From FEB-25 sp963822175 (lineage in GTDB: Bacteria; Chloroflexota; Anaerolineae; Anaerolineales; UBA4823), in contig CAWGGJ010000003.1 of assembly GCA_963822175.1 (NCBI GenBank), forward strand, positions 496,001 to 560,000: a DNA stretch of 64,000 nucleotides, written 5' to 3'. Both the position numbers and the translations under genes were made by a program. Below the pieces are notes generated by a model. The model worked only from the letters and a program-made list of their open reading frames with translations. It was not told where the DNA came from and did no database searches. Of the stretch, positions 8,489 to 17,736 are shown piece by piece (the stretch's first letter is position 1; each line of letters begins with the position of its first letter).

Positions 8489-9451
8489 ATGAGAAAAGGT
8501 CAAAATCCCGCCAAGTTTGTAAAACAGGTCGCCCAACCCCAACGCATCACCGTGGCTGTGCTCAACTACATCCCCTTCCTGAGCGGTTTTTACGCCCAGA
8601 CCCTGGATGTATTGAAGACATGCCTGGGTTCCATCTGGGCAAATACCGATCTCCCCTATGACCTGTTGGTTTTCGATAACGGCAGCTGCCAGGAGGCGAT
8701 TGATTTCCTGACGGATGCCGAGGATGAAGGCAAGATCCAATACCTCATCCTGGCTGGGAAAAATATGGGCAAAGGTGGTGCCTGGAACATCATGCTGAAC
8801 GCTGCTCCGGGTGAGATCATCGCTTACACGGATAATGATGCTTATTTCTATCCCGGCTGGCTCTCGAAATCTGTACATATCCTGGAATCTTTTCCCAGGG
8901 TGGGCATGGTGACCAGCCGTCCTTTCCGCACCCCTCCTGAGTTTTACACGCACACGGTTGAATGGGCAGAGCAGACCCCCGAAGCAACCCTCCAGCGGGG
9001 GCAATTCATCCCCTGGGAGGCTTTCAAGGCATTCGACATGAGTCTCGGCACACCTGAGCCTGAGGTTCGTCAGCGGTATGAGGCTACCGAAGATGTTCGC
9101 ATTACCTATCATGGTGAGACCGTCCAGGCAGGTGGCAGTCACTGGCAGTTCGTCACCTATAAGTCGGTTATCCAACAATTTCTACCTTTCAGCATGGACC
9201 GTCCGATGGGTCAGGTTCGCCAGCTTGACCAGCGTATGAACGAGCTCGGTTACCTGCGCCTGATGCCCGTGGAGTTCCTGGCTCAAAACATGAGCAATCG
9301 CCTGGATTGGATTCACGACCCGTCAGAACAACAAGCAAAGAAATCCGCTCCATCCAATCCCATCTCAAAGCGAATATTGAACCTGGCCTTGGTCAAGCGT
9401 CTCCTCCTTGGTCTTTACGACCGAATATTTCGCTGGTATTACGAAGGTTGA
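8489..9451 (+). CDS. Glycosyltransferase family 2
   Basis: The 320-residue GT-A protein has ITVAVLNYIPFLSG near residue 17, LLVFDNGSC (the nucleotide-binding strand), GKNMGKGGAWN and AYTDNDAYFYPGW (a DND metal motif). This is the usual inverting GT2 order. The C-terminal part becomes basic and has no membrane segment. The start ATG at 8489 leaves 43 bases after the preceding gene, and the stop is followed after 2 bases by the next transferase gene. It probably adds one residue to the growing lipid-linked glycan. Confidence 0.82.
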   Translation: MRKGQNPAKFVKQVAQPQRITVAVLNYIPFLSGFYAQTLDVLKTCLGSIWANTDLPYDLLVFDNGSCQEAIDFLTDAEDEGKIQYLILAGKNMGKGGAWNIMLNAAPGEIIAYTDNDAYFYPGWLSKSVHILESFPRVGMVTSRPFRTPPEFYTHTVEWAEQTPEATLQRGQFIPWEAFKAFDMSLGTPEPEVRQRYEATEDVRITYHGETVQAGGSHWQFVTYKSVIQQFLPFSMDRPMGQVRQLDQRMNELGYLRLMPVEFLAQNMSNRLDWIHDPSEQQAKKSAPSNPISKRILNLALVKRLLLGLYDRIFRWYYEG

Positions 9452-9453
9452 GC

Positions 9454-10940
9454 ATGGCTTCTACCCCAATAGACAATACTATTCAAGCTAGCCATCCTCC
9501 CAGGGTTTTTATCAGCGCCGATCATGGCCTGGCGATTGTCTATTTCCTTCAATCGGATGTTGTTCCAACTCTGCTCGAAGCGGGTGTTGAGGTCGTTCTA
9601 TTGACCGATGATGCGCTTAAATCCCAGATCGAAACCCGCTTCGGGCGTCCGGGTTTGATTGTTGAAGGACTTCGCCTGGAACAGGCCAATGCGTATGCCC
9701 GCCGGGTCGATCCTGAAGTTCAATGGTGGCTACAGACGCTTCGCCGGGTGGGTAGCTCCAACCGCATCAACACCCAGGCCATGGATAGCTATATTGATCA
9801 GATCGCCGTTGAGGAAGGTTGGAAAAGACGCCTGTTCATGCCCCTCGGGCGTGCGGCCATTGCCCTGCTGCGCAGGTCCCGTCGTGCACGGCAATCCCTG
9901 GTCAGGCTGCAGATGCACTATATTCCTGGCGTTTATTCTGACCTTTTCCAGCGTTACCGACCCAGCCTGGTGGTCGCCAGCACCCCCGGCTGGCGTATGG
10001 ACCGCTACTTGCTGCGCCAGGCTATTCAACAGGGCATCCCCACTGCTGCGGTTGTGGTTGGGTGGGATAATCCCAGCAGTTACAGTATCCCCGGCGCTCC
10101 AGTTGAACATATCACCTGCTGGTCGCAGGTGCAGAAGGATGAGCTGGTGTTGGGTCAGATTGGCCTCCAGAGAAGGTTAACATCGGTGGCATCCCCACCT
10201 ACGATGGATATTTCCGCAAGCAATGGCAGCTCACCCGGGAAGAATATTTTCACCTGCATGGGCTCGACCCCAACCGTAAGCTGCTTTCCTACGCTGCAAG
10301 CTTTGTCAGCTTCTCCCCCAACTACCAAAATGTTGAAGCTCTTGCCCATCTCGTTGCAGGAGACTCGCTATCCTCACCTAGCCAGCTGCTCGTTCGCTTG
10401 CATCCCAACCACTTTTGGGATAACCACTTGTTTGCTGCCGAGCGTGAGAAGATCCGCCAGCTGGCACGTGACTTGCCCCACGTGCATGTGGTCGAACCAG
10501 TTCCTTTGGGAGCTTCACTGGGTTATTACTCTGGAGAAGATATGCCTGAAAAAGCCTCCATGATGGCTCATTCTGACGTATTTTTGACCGTTTATTCCAC
10601 CATGGTGGTCGAGACTGCCATTCATCAGCGACCGATCGTAAGTGCCTGCCTTGACGCTCCCGGGGGCTGGAACATTCCCCGCAAGTTCTCCTTGCCCCTC
10701 TCGGAGATCGGCAACTGGCCCACCCACGATCGCTTCCGCCGTTCTGGTTTTGGTCGCATTGCGATGAATGTGAACGAGCTGCGCCAGGCTATCAATTTCT
10801 ACCTCCAAAACCCCGAGGCTGAAGCCCAAGAACGTCAGGCTTTCATCCAGCGTGAATGCACCTTCACCGATGGCTCCGCAGGCAGGCGCACCGGGGAATA
10901 CCTGCTGTCGTTGATCGATCAGGAGGCAATGAAAAAATGA
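9454..10940 (+). pseudogene. GT-B/CDP-glycerol glycerophosphotransferase-like gene, interrupted by one frameshift
   Basis: The N-terminal part reads from the ATG at 9454 (RVFISADHGLAIVYFL) to about 10155. The protein then continues in the frame one base back: SDWPPEKVNIGGIPTYDGYF, then LVRLHPNHFW and VYSTMVVETAIHQRPIV, to the stop at 10940. Joining the frames at GGTCA (10153-10157) gives about 495 residues resembling GT-B-like glycosyl or glycerophosphate transferases. This is consistent with loss of one base (GGT-TCA to GGTCA). The frame-1 continuation to 10563 has no protein character. The start overlaps the end region of neither neighbour, and the stop overlaps the next ATG. It may be a pseudogene, a sequence error or a switched gene. 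Confidence 0.72.
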
Positions 10941-11935
10941 AATTCCTTATTGCAGGCTTGGGTTCCATTGGTCGCCGTCATTTTCGCAACCTGCTTGCCC
11001 TTGGCGAGCATGATATCCTGCTCTACCGTACCCACCAGGCTACACTACCAGACGATGAGCTGAAAGGCTATCCAACTGAGACCGATCTTCGCTTAGCCCT
11101 GGCACACAAACCCGATGCGGTTATCATCTCCAACCCGACGGCGCTCCACCTGGATATTGCCATTCCAGCAGCCCTTTGTGGCTGCCATCTGCTTTTGGAG
11201 AAACCTATCTCCCATTCCATGGCGCGCGTGGATGAGCTGGTAAAAGCGGTTGAGCAGAATGACGTCAAGGTGCTGGTCGGTTTCCAGTTTCGCTTCCACC
11301 CCGGTTTACGCCAGGTGAAGAAGCTTCTGGATGAAGGCGCTATCGGGACTCCGCTTTCTGCCCGTGCCCATTGGGGTGAATATCTGCCCAATTGGCATCC
11401 CTGGGAGGATTACCGGTTGGGTTACGCTGCCCGTCCAGATTTGGGTGGTGGTGTGGTGCTGACCCTATCTCATCCACTGGATTACCTGCGCTGGTTGTTG
11501 GGTGAAGTTGAATCGATCTCTGCGCTTACCAGCAATAAGGGTATGGAGATGCCCGTGGAAGACCTGGCGGAAATTACTCTCCGATTTACCACTGGTTCCA
11601 TAGCCAGCCTACACCTGGATTATGACCAGCGCCCTCCTTCCCATACCCTGGAAATCATGGGTACCCATGGCACCATCCGCTGGGACAATGCCGATGGCAT
11701 CACCCGGCATTCCACCGTTGACTCGGACGGTAAGCCTGGTCCATGGCAGGAGTTTACTCCTCCCGAAGGATTCGAGCGCAATTGGATGTTCCTGGAAGAG
11801 TTACGTCACTTCCGGGATATCATCCATGGAAAAGCCCGGCCGCATTGCACCCTCCAGGATGGTATCCATGCCTTGCGGCTATCCCTGGCAGCACGTAGCG
11901 AGAAGCTTATTCATTACCTACCCAAGTACCAGTGA
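10937..11935 (+). CDS. Gfo/Idh/MocA-family oxidoreductase
   Basis: The 332-residue protein has a Rossmann N-terminus with IAGLGSIGRRHFRNL and the LLLEKPISHS motif near residue 92, whose EKP is the family hallmark. The C-terminal domain contains GGGVVLTLSHPLDYLRWLLG and a late YLPKYQ. Members oxidise or reduce sugars, often sugar nucleotides, with NAD(P). Its ATG overlaps the stop of the preceding transferase (ATGA), so translation is probably coupled. The next three genes encode an SDR, a CMP-sugar synthetase and a NeuB. A similar oxidoreductase/SDR pair occurs with nonulosonate genes in flagellin-glycosylation (ptm) loci, which suggests precursor synthesis. The substrate is not known. Confidence 0.85.
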   Translation: MKFLIAGLGSIGRRHFRNLLALGEHDILLYRTHQATLPDDELKGYPTETDLRLALAHKPDAVIISNPTALHLDIAIPAALCGCHLLLEKPISHSMARVDELVKAVEQNDVKVLVGFQFRFHPGLRQVKKLLDEGAIGTPLSARAHWGEYLPNWHPWEDYRLGYAARPDLGGGVVLTLSHPLDYLRWLLGEVESISALTSNKGMEMPVEDLAEITLRFTTGSIASLHLDYDQRPPSHTLEIMGTHGTIRWDNADGITRHSTVDSDGKPGPWQEFTPPEGFERNWMFLEELRHFRDIIHGKARPHCTLQDGIHALRLSLAARSEKLIHYLPKYQ

Positions 11936-11994
11936 GATAACCACCCAAGGAATTTACCATCCTATCTATCTTCGAATTGGAATGACATGACCCT

Positions 11995-12843
11995 ATGACC
12001 TCAAACGATACATTGAAAAAATTTAGCCTGACTGGTAAGGTCGCCATCGTCACCGGTGGACCCGGATTGCTTGGCAGGGAATTCTGCCACACCCTGGCGG
12101 AAGCCGGTGCCGCCGTTGCTGTCGCAGATATCGACGCCGATGGCGTGAACGCCGTCGCCACTCAGTTGATCGAAAGCGGATATCACGCCCTGGGTGTCGC
12201 CACCGATGTAACCCAGCCTGAATCAGTCCACGCACTTGTCCAGGAAACATTGAGCACCTTTAGTCGCCTGGACATCCTGGTCAATTCCGCTGCCCTCGAC
12301 CCCAAGTTTGACCCTGAGGCCCTTGAGCAAATGGCCAAAAAAGGAGCGGTCTCCGGTGCCTTCGAAAATTATCCCCTCCAATCCTGGAAGGCAGCCCTCG
12401 ACGTCAACCTGACGGGGATGTTCCTGTGCTGCCAGGCAGCTGTAGCCCCCATGCTGGCTCAGGGCAAAAAAGGCTCCATCATCAATATATGCTCCACCTA
12501 TGGTCTTGTTGCACCCGACCAGCGCATCTACCAGCGGGATGGGAAACAGACCTCCTATAAACCGGTCTATTATTCGGTCACCAAGGCCGGCGTGTTGGGT
12601 CTCACCCGCTATTTGTCAGCCTATTATGCCGGCACCGAGATCCGTGTCAACGCTCTCACGCCAGGTGGCGTATTCAATAACCACGATGAGGTTTTTCTCA
12701 AGGCTTACACAGCCCGCACTGTCATGGGTCGCATGGCCAACAAGGACGAAATGAACGGCGCTTTGCTCTACCTGGCTTCGGATGCCTCATCCTATATGAC
12801 GGGCTCCAACCTTGTGGTCGACGGTGGTTGGACAGCCTGGTAG
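11995..12843 (+). CDS. Short-chain dehydrogenase/reductase, PtmA-like context
   Basis: A classical SDR of 282 residues. VAIVTGGPGLLGREF carries the cofactor glycines with GPGLLG in place of the common GxxGxG spacing. VNSAALDP, the ICSTYG serine and Y-Y-S-V-T-K supply the catalytic Ser-Tyr-Lys. VNALTPGGVFN and the C-terminal SNLVVDGGWTAW are usual SDR features. It lies between the Gfo/Idh gene and the CMP-sugar synthetase fusion. The position suggests a redox step in making the nonulosonate precursor, but SDR specificity cannot be read from the sequence. Confidence 0.83.
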   Translation: MTSNDTLKKFSLTGKVAIVTGGPGLLGREFCHTLAEAGAAVAVADIDADGVNAVATQLIESGYHALGVATDVTQPESVHALVQETLSTFSRLDILVNSAALDPKFDPEALEQMAKKGAVSGAFENYPLQSWKAALDVNLTGMFLCCQAAVAPMLAQGKKGSIINICSTYGLVAPDQRIYQRDGKQTSYKPVYYSVTKAGVLGLTRYLSAYYAGTEIRVNALTPGGVFNNHDEVFLKAYTARTVMGRMANKDEMNGALLYLASDASSYMTGSNLVVDGGWTAW

Positions 12844-12864
12844 CCTAAGATTGGACAGATACAC

Positions 12865-14076
12865 ATGCAAATCCTTGCCCTGATCCCCGCCCGTGGTGGC
12901 TCAAAAAGCATCCCCCATAAAAACATTCGCCCGCTCGCAGGAGTCCCGCTCATTGCATACTCCATTGCTGCAGCATCGCAGTCGCAGAGCATCACCCGCA
13001 CGATCGTTTCCACCGATGACGAAGAGATCGCTCGTATCGCCCGCCAATTCGGCGCTGAGACGCCTTTCCTGCGCCCTGCTGAGTTTGCCCAGGATTCTAC
13101 CCTCGATTATCCGGTGTTCACCCATGCGCTGAGCTGGCTCAATGACCATGAAAGTTACCAGCCTGACATCCTGGTGCAGCTTCGACCCACCTCGCCGATT
13201 CGCCCACCCGGGTGCATCGATCAAGCCGTCCAGGTTTTATTGGAGCATCCCGAGGCCGATTCGGTCCGTGGTGTCATCCCTTCCGGGCAAAATCCCTTCA
13301 AAATGTGGCAGATAACACCTCAAGGCAGCATGACTCCCTTGCTATCTGTCCCGGGTATCCCTGAACCCTTCAATACCCCGCGCCAGTCTCTCCCACCCAC
13401 CTATTGGCAGACCGGTCATATCGATGCCATCCGCCTCTCCACGATCACCCATAAAGGCTCTTTAAGTGGAAACGTGGTCTACCCGCTTGAGATCGACCCG
13501 CGTTACGCAATTGATATAGACACCCTGCGCGATTGGCAACGGGCAGAGTGGCTCATCAGCCAGCGTGAGCTACCCATGGTCCTCCCTGCTGGCATTAAAC
13601 GGCCTTTACCCGAACAGGTCAGCCTGTTGATCTTTGATTTTGATGGTGTCATGACCGATGATCGTGTCTGGGTCGACCAGGAGGGGCGCGAATCGGTGGC
13701 AGCCAACCGCCAGGATGGGCTCGGTATCGCCATGTTGCACCAGGCTGCTATCCCCATGCTGGTAGTCTCCACGGAGACCAATCCCATTGTTGCTGCCCGT
13801 TGCCGCAAGCTTGGGCTGACTGCCATCCAGGGTGTTGGGGATAAAAAGGCGGTGGTGCAATCCATCATCGCAGAACACAACCTGGATCCCCAGGAAGTGG
13901 TTTATTTAGGCAATGATATCAACGACCTGCCTTGCTTTGCGCTGGTCGGTTGCGCTGTGGTCGTCGCTGATGCCCATATGGATGTCATTCCCCAGGCAGA
14001 CCTTGTGCTTACCCATACGGGCGGTCATGGAGCAGTGCGGGAGCTATGCGATTTGATCCTCAAAAATCAGCGGTAA
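12865..14076 (+). CDS. CMP-nonulosonate cytidylyltransferase fused to a KdsC-like HAD phosphatase
   Basis: This 403-residue protein has two domains. Residues 1 to about 230 are a NeuA-type cytidylyltransferase: LIPARGGSKSIPHKN at the N-terminus, STDDEEIA, LRPTSPIR and the TYWQTGHIDA region. Residues about 250-403 are a HAD phosphatase: nucleophile motif D258-x-D260 in FDFDGVMTDD, then STETN, GDKKAVV and GNDINDLPCF. The same fusion is known in animal CMP-sialate synthetases. A phosphatase next to an activating enzyme suggests a pathway in which a nonulosonate 9-phosphate is made, dephosphorylated and activated. The NeuB gene 67 bases downstream supplies the synthase. Both active sites look intact; the exact sugar is not known. 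Confidence 0.87.
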   Translation: MQILALIPARGGSKSIPHKNIRPLAGVPLIAYSIAAASQSQSITRTIVSTDDEEIARIARQFGAETPFLRPAEFAQDSTLDYPVFTHALSWLNDHESYQPDILVQLRPTSPIRPPGCIDQAVQVLLEHPEADSVRGVIPSGQNPFKMWQITPQGSMTPLLSVPGIPEPFNTPRQSLPPTYWQTGHIDAIRLSTITHKGSLSGNVVYPLEIDPRYAIDIDTLRDWQRAEWLISQRELPMVLPAGIKRPLPEQVSLLIFDFDGVMTDDRVWVDQEGRESVAANRQDGLGIAMLHQAAIPMLVVSTETNPIVAARCRKLGLTAIQGVGDKKAVVQSIIAEHNLDPQEVVYLGNDINDLPCFALVGCAVVVADAHMDVIPQADLVLTHTGGHGAVRELCDLILKNQR

Positions 14077-14143
14077 ACCAGTGATTGTTGAACAATTCCT
14101 CGATGTCCATGCAGAAAATTTATTCACAGAAAGGTGAAGACAT

Positions 14144-15019
14144 ATGTCACGCGAAATAAAGATTGGAAATCGGGCTTTAGGTGATGGGCACCCAACCTAT
14201 ATCGTTGCTGAAATCGGCATCAACCATAATGGTAGTTTGGAAATCGCCAAATCTTTGATTGATGTAGCGGTAAAAAATGGTGTCGATGCAGTCAAGTTTC
14301 AAAAAAGAACCCCTGAGCTGTGTGTCCCCCCAGACCAGCAAAAACATATGCGCGAAACCCCCTGGGGCTATATCTCGTACCTTGATTATCGTTACAAGGT
14401 TGAATTTGGCTTGAACGAGTACCATGAGATTGACCGCTATTGTAAACAAAAGAATATCCCCTGGTTTGCCTCGGTATGGGACGAGCCATCGGTGGATTTC
14501 CTCCAGCAGTTCAACCCCATTTGTTATAAGATCCCCTCAGCTTCTCTAACGGATAAAAGCTTGCTGCAGCGCACCCGTGCCACCGGTCTTCCGGTGATCC
14601 TTTCTACGGGGATGTCCACCATGCAGCAGATCATGGATGCAGTAAAAGGCATCGGCGAAGACAACCTGCTCATCACCCATGCCACCAGCACCTATCCATG
14701 TGACCCTGAAGAGCTCAACCTGAAAATGATCCGCACCCTTTACGAAACGTTTTCCTGCCCCATCGGTTACTCCGGTCACGAAGTGGGGTTGATCCCTACC
14801 GTGGTTGCTGTTGCGATGGGAGCATGTATGGTTGAACGCCATATCACCCTGGACCGTGCCATGTGGGGCAGCGACCAGGCTGCCTCCGTCGAACCTGGCG
14901 GCATTGAGCGCCTGGTGAAATATATCCGCGTCACCGAACAGTCTCTCGGTGATGGGGTCAAACGGGTATACGAAAGTGAGCTTTCCTCCCTGCGCAAGCT
15001 ACGACGGGTGAAGGATTAA
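14144..15019 (+). CDS. Nonulosonic acid synthase (NeuB family) without SAF domain
   Basis: The 291-residue NeuB-type TIM barrel has YIVAEIGINHNGSLE near residue 19, DAVKFQKRT, KIPSASLTDK, VILSTGMS and GYSGHEVG, and the MVERHITLDR motif with a late QAASVEP. It ends soon after the barrel, so the C-terminal SAF domain found in most sialate synthases, and in the paralogue at 3938, is missing. It directly follows the cytidylyltransferase-phosphatase fusion, and the pair may form one branch of a CMP-nonulosonate pathway. SAF-less members act in some phosphorylated-sugar pathways, but that link is an inference here. The start ATG at 14144 follows a GAAAGGTGAAG-type site. Confidence 0.85.
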   Translation: MSREIKIGNRALGDGHPTYIVAEIGINHNGSLEIAKSLIDVAVKNGVDAVKFQKRTPELCVPPDQQKHMRETPWGYISYLDYRYKVEFGLNEYHEIDRYCKQKNIPWFASVWDEPSVDFLQQFNPICYKIPSASLTDKSLLQRTRATGLPVILSTGMSTMQQIMDAVKGIGEDNLLITHATSTYPCDPEELNLKMIRTLYETFSCPIGYSGHEVGLIPTVVAVAMGACMVERHITLDRAMWGSDQAASVEPGGIERLVKYIRVTEQSLGDGVKRVYESELSSLRKLRRVKD

Positions 15020-15076
15020 TGATCTCCCCATGAGTTCGGGTTATCTCCTTCATTATAGATTTCGCCCTCATTCCTA

Positions 15077-16766
15077 ATGGCCACGCTAACACATAAGGTA
15101 GGAAACCGCCTTTCTTTGGCCAAGCAACGTTGGAGCAATAACCGCCTCATCATTCGCCTTGTTCGCCAGGTGAATGCTAGCTCACCATCAAATAAATTCA
15201 GCAAGGAAAGCTCCGCGGATGTCTCTCCCAGGCCGGTGGCATTCTTCAATGCTTCCACCCGCCTCACCGGGATGAGCCTGAATGCTGCTTTCTCCCTGCT
15301 GGCCAGTCTCGGGCTCCAAATGGCTGGGATTCCCGTCGTGCGGTTTGCCTGTAAAAGTGGTATGAGCCGTTGTGTGTTGGGCACCGATCGCAATGATCCA
15401 TGTAAAGCCCCTCCCTGTAAAGCTTGTATTTCCCAATCCCGCTGGCTTTTTTCGGATGCCCTGGTCATCCCATTTTCTTATCAACAGGATCAATCTCTCG
15501 CAGATGCTCTGCATGGCCTTTCGCTGGAGGCGTTATTGGAGTTTGAGCATCCGCTCCAGCGGATGACCAGTCAGAATACACTGGGATCTCCCCTGCCACC
15601 GTTACCACTTGGCAATTTGGTGTTGCCATCCATCCGTTGGGTGCTGCGCCGTCATCACCTGCAGGATGATGAGGCCGACTCGCTTCCTGGTTCAGCAATA
15701 CATCCTTTCTGCTCATCGTGTTGCCCAGGAATTCTCCTCATTTCTGGAGCAGGTCAATCCCCAGGCAGTCGTTCTGTTCAACGGGCAGTTCTTCCCCGAA
15801 GCTACAGCCCGTTGGTTATGTCTCCAGCGTGGCATCCGGGTGATTACCCATGAAGTGGGCTTACAGCCCTTCAGTGCCTTCTTCACCACCGGGGAAGCTA
15901 CCGCGTATCCCTTGCAGGTACCCGCAGACTTTCAGCTGAATGATGCTCAAAACAAACGCCTGGATGACTATCTCAGCCAGCGCTTCCAGGGACAATTCTC
16001 CATGGCAGGCATTCAATTCTGGCCTGAGATGAAGGGGTTAAGCGAAGATTTTTTGCATCGCGCTGCTGGTTTCAAACAGGTCGTTCCGGTCTTTACCAAC
16101 GTTATTTTTGATACCAGCCAGCCGCATTCCAACGTCGTTTTCCCGCATATGTTTGCCTGGCTCGACATGGTGCTGGAGATCGTCCGTGAGCACCCGGAAA
16201 CCCTGTTCGTGTTGCGTGCCCACCCCGACGAATCCAGGCCAGGAAAGGCCAGCCAGGAGAGTGTGGGCCAATGGGTACAGCAGACCCACGCAGAGCAGTT
16301 ATCCAACCTGGTTTTTGTTGATTCTGACCAATCCCTGAGCTCCTACGAGCTCATCCAGCGCTCCAGGTTTATCATGGTCTACAATTCCACCATCGGTCTT
16401 GAAGCCTCCATTTTGGGTGTCCCGGTGCTTTGCGCCGGTCGTGCCCGCTTCACCCAATTGCCCACGGTTTTTTTCCCCGCCACCCAGCTGGAATATCGCC
16501 AGCAAGCCGAAGCATTTCTTGCCGCCCCTGAAATTCATATCCCACGAGAATACCAGCTCAACGCCCGCCGCTTTTTATATTATCAGCTCTTTCGCTCATC
16601 GCTCCCGTTTAGTGATTTCCTCGAGCAGGATGGTATCTGGCCTGGATTTGTCAGGCTGAAGAAATTTCCTGCCCGATCACTATTGGCATCTGCCTCACCA
16701 GCCATTAAGGCGATTTACCAGGGTATACTCGGTGACGGGAATTTCTTATTGGACTCTGACCTTTGA
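15077..16766 (+). pseudogene. Capsule-polysaccharide-type transferase, interrupted by one frameshift
   Basis: The first part (15077 to about 15675) gives an N-terminal domain with MSLNAAFSLLASLGLQMAG and a cysteine-rich stretch with SRCVLGTDRNDPCKAPPCKAC. The second part, in the next frame, continues TRFLVQQYILSAHRVAQEF and runs through VVLFNGQFFPEATA, LRAHPDES and YNSTIGLEASILGVPVL to 16766. Joining them near GAGGCCGACTCGC (about 15671-15683) gives about 562 residues. One extra base explains the break. The second half is a paralogue of the truncated first gene in the window. Decay, sequence error and switching are all possible. Confidence 0.72.
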
Positions 16767-16800
16767 TCATACCGTTGCATTCATTAAGTATTACAACCTG

Positions 16801-17736
16801 ATGCGTGCATCCATCGTCATCCGCTTATATAACGAAGAAAAACATATCGCCCGCCTGTTGGATGGCATTACCCAACAAGGTGAGAAAGACCTGGAGACGA
16901 TCCTGGTTGATTCAGGTTCCACCGATCGCTCCCTCGAAATTGCTTCCCAATATCCGGTCCAGGTGGTGCATATCCAGCCTGAGCAGTTCACCTTTGGCTA
17001 TTCTCTCAACCAGGGGATCAGCCTGGCTCAGGGAGAGTTGATCGTCATCGCCAGTGCCCATGTCTATCCCGTCTACCCCGATTGGTTGGATTCTCTCCTG
17101 GCACCCTTTGTGGACCCACAGGTCGGTCTTACCTATGGGAAACAGAGGGGAAGCTCGCTCAATAAATTTTCTGAACAGCAGATATTTCACCACTGGTACC
17201 CCGATACCTCGCAACCCCACCAGCCTTATCCCTTTTGCAATAACGCCAATGCTGCCATCCGCCGTTCATTATGGGAGATCGATCACTACAATGAAACCCT
17301 CCCCGGTCTGGAGGATCTGGAATGGGCGCAGCGTATCATGGCTCAGGGATACGCCATCAACTATGTCGCTGAAGCCGAAGTGGTTCATGTCCATGAAGAA
17401 ACACCCCAGGGGGTGTATAACCGCTACCGTCGCGAGGCCATGGCTTTCAAGCGCATGTTCCCCAACGAACATTATCACCTGTGGAACCTGGCTCATAATC
17501 TAACCAGCAATATCTTCAGCGATCTAAAACATGCCTCCAGGCAGCATCAATTTATCGCTCATTTTGGTGAGATATTCTGGTTTCGCTGGATGCAATTCTG
17601 GGGCACCTATCGAGGCTATCGCCAGTCAGGTCCCCTCACCTGGCAGCTCCGCCAGACTTTCTACTACCCTCGGGGTAGTCATCGGATGCCGCAAACCGCC
17701 CCTCGTCACACTGAGCCCATCCAATATCGTGACTAA
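16801..17736 (+). CDS. Glycosyltransferase family 2
   Basis: The 311-residue protein begins SIVIRLYNEEKHIARLLDGI with LVDSGSTDRS at residues about 38-47. SAHVYPVYPDWL stands where a DxD metal site is expected, and FCNNANAAIRRSLW and LEDLEWAQRIMAQG (the ED of the catalytic region) follow. This is a GT2 of the rhamnosyl- or amino-sugar type. I chose the ATG at 16801 because the longer frame from 16732 overlaps the previous gene and adds 23 residues with no family character. Its stop overlaps the GTG start of the next membrane protein gene. Confidence 0.85.
   Translation: MRASIVIRLYNEEKHIARLLDGITQQGEKDLETILVDSGSTDRSLEIASQYPVQVVHIQPEQFTFGYSLNQGISLAQGELIVIASAHVYPVYPDWLDSLLAPFVDPQVGLTYGKQRGSSLNKFSEQQIFHHWYPDTSQPHQPYPFCNNANAAIRRSLWEIDHYNETLPGLEDLEWAQRIMAQGYAINYVAEAEVVHVHEETPQGVYNRYRREAMAFKRMFPNEHYHLWNLAHNLTSNIFSDLKHASRQHQFIAHFGEIFWFRWMQFWGTYRGYRQSGPLTWQLRQTFYYPRGSHRMPQTAPRHTEPIQYRD

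Noticed and set aside
8465..9178. A 237-codon minus-strand frame opposite the GT2 gene
   Set aside because: The + strand frame has full GT2 motifs; the antisense frame has none.
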